A stretch of DNA of 20,882 bases from Sphacelaria rigidula (Eukaryota; Phaeophyceae; Sphacelariales): positions 1-20,882 of the forward strand of contig CAXNAA020000484.1 in NCBI GenBank assembly GCA_964200075.2. The letters are read 5' to 3'. The notes below the pieces were generated by a model. The model was not told the DNA's origin. It saw only the letters and a program-made list of their open reading frames with translations, and did not search any database. The position numbers and the translations under genes were made by a program. Positions 20,806 to 20,882 of the stretch are shown piece after piece; the stretch's first letter is position 1, and each line of letters begins with the position of its first letter.

Positions 20806-20882
20806 TGTATCAACAGTGTTTTCGTGAGATTGAGAGTAGATGATACGATTGAGAGTGAAAAGCGGTCAATCAGTGAATGAAT
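20806..20882 (+). repeat. Third copy of the MITE-like repeat, cut by window end
   Basis: It reads TGTATCAACAGTGTTTTCGT, then GAGATTGAGAGTAGA and GAGTGAAAAGCGGTCAATCA. It combines the end sequence of 18124-18157 (inverted there) and the internal block of 17892-17924. It begins one base after the TIR of the larger element. Confidence 0.75.

Overview
This window looks like nuclear DNA of a multicellular ochrophyte, most probably a brown alga. Three things support this. One minus-strand gene is cut into about 19 short exons by GT-AG introns, and 13 of its 18 donors begin GTGAG. Its product joins a Hedgehog-interacting-protein-like (HHIPL / glucose-sorbosone dehydrogenase) ectodomain to four WSC carbohydrate-binding domains. 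The surrounding DNA is rich in degraded transposable elements. There is no bacterial gene organisation. The lineage is inferred from gene style and family content, not from a marker gene.

Layout. Positions 1-1210 hold the decayed gag/protease part of a Ty3/Gypsy-like retrotransposon. Positions 1211-3022 contain nothing I can name and include the 3' flank of the main gene. Positions 3023-16781 (minus strand) are the main gene. It encodes a signal peptide, a cysteine-rich folate-receptor-like N-terminal region, a six-bladed beta-propeller of the soluble PQQ glucose dehydrogenase type, and then WSC1 to WSC4, with a 26-glycine linker before WSC4. I rebuilt the exons by hand. Reading frame and intron phase agree at every junction and give 1081 residues. 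One 28-nt exon is tentative. Intron 2 is about 4.5 kb and holds two opposed copies of a tRNA-derived SINE-like repeat. Positions 16782-20882 lie upstream of the gene. They hold no gene I can support, but they hold a MITE-like inverted-repeat element (17871-18157), a larger 1.13-kb terminal-inverted-repeat element (19675-20804) with nested inverted repeats, and a further copy of the MITE-like repeat cut off by the window end.

The predicted protein has a signal peptide and no membrane anchor or GPI-type tail, so it is probably secreted to the cell wall or extracellular matrix. The WSC array would bind wall polysaccharide, and the propeller would provide either a sugar-oxidising or a ligand-binding function. 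Binding and catalysis are inferred from the families, not shown by the sequence.
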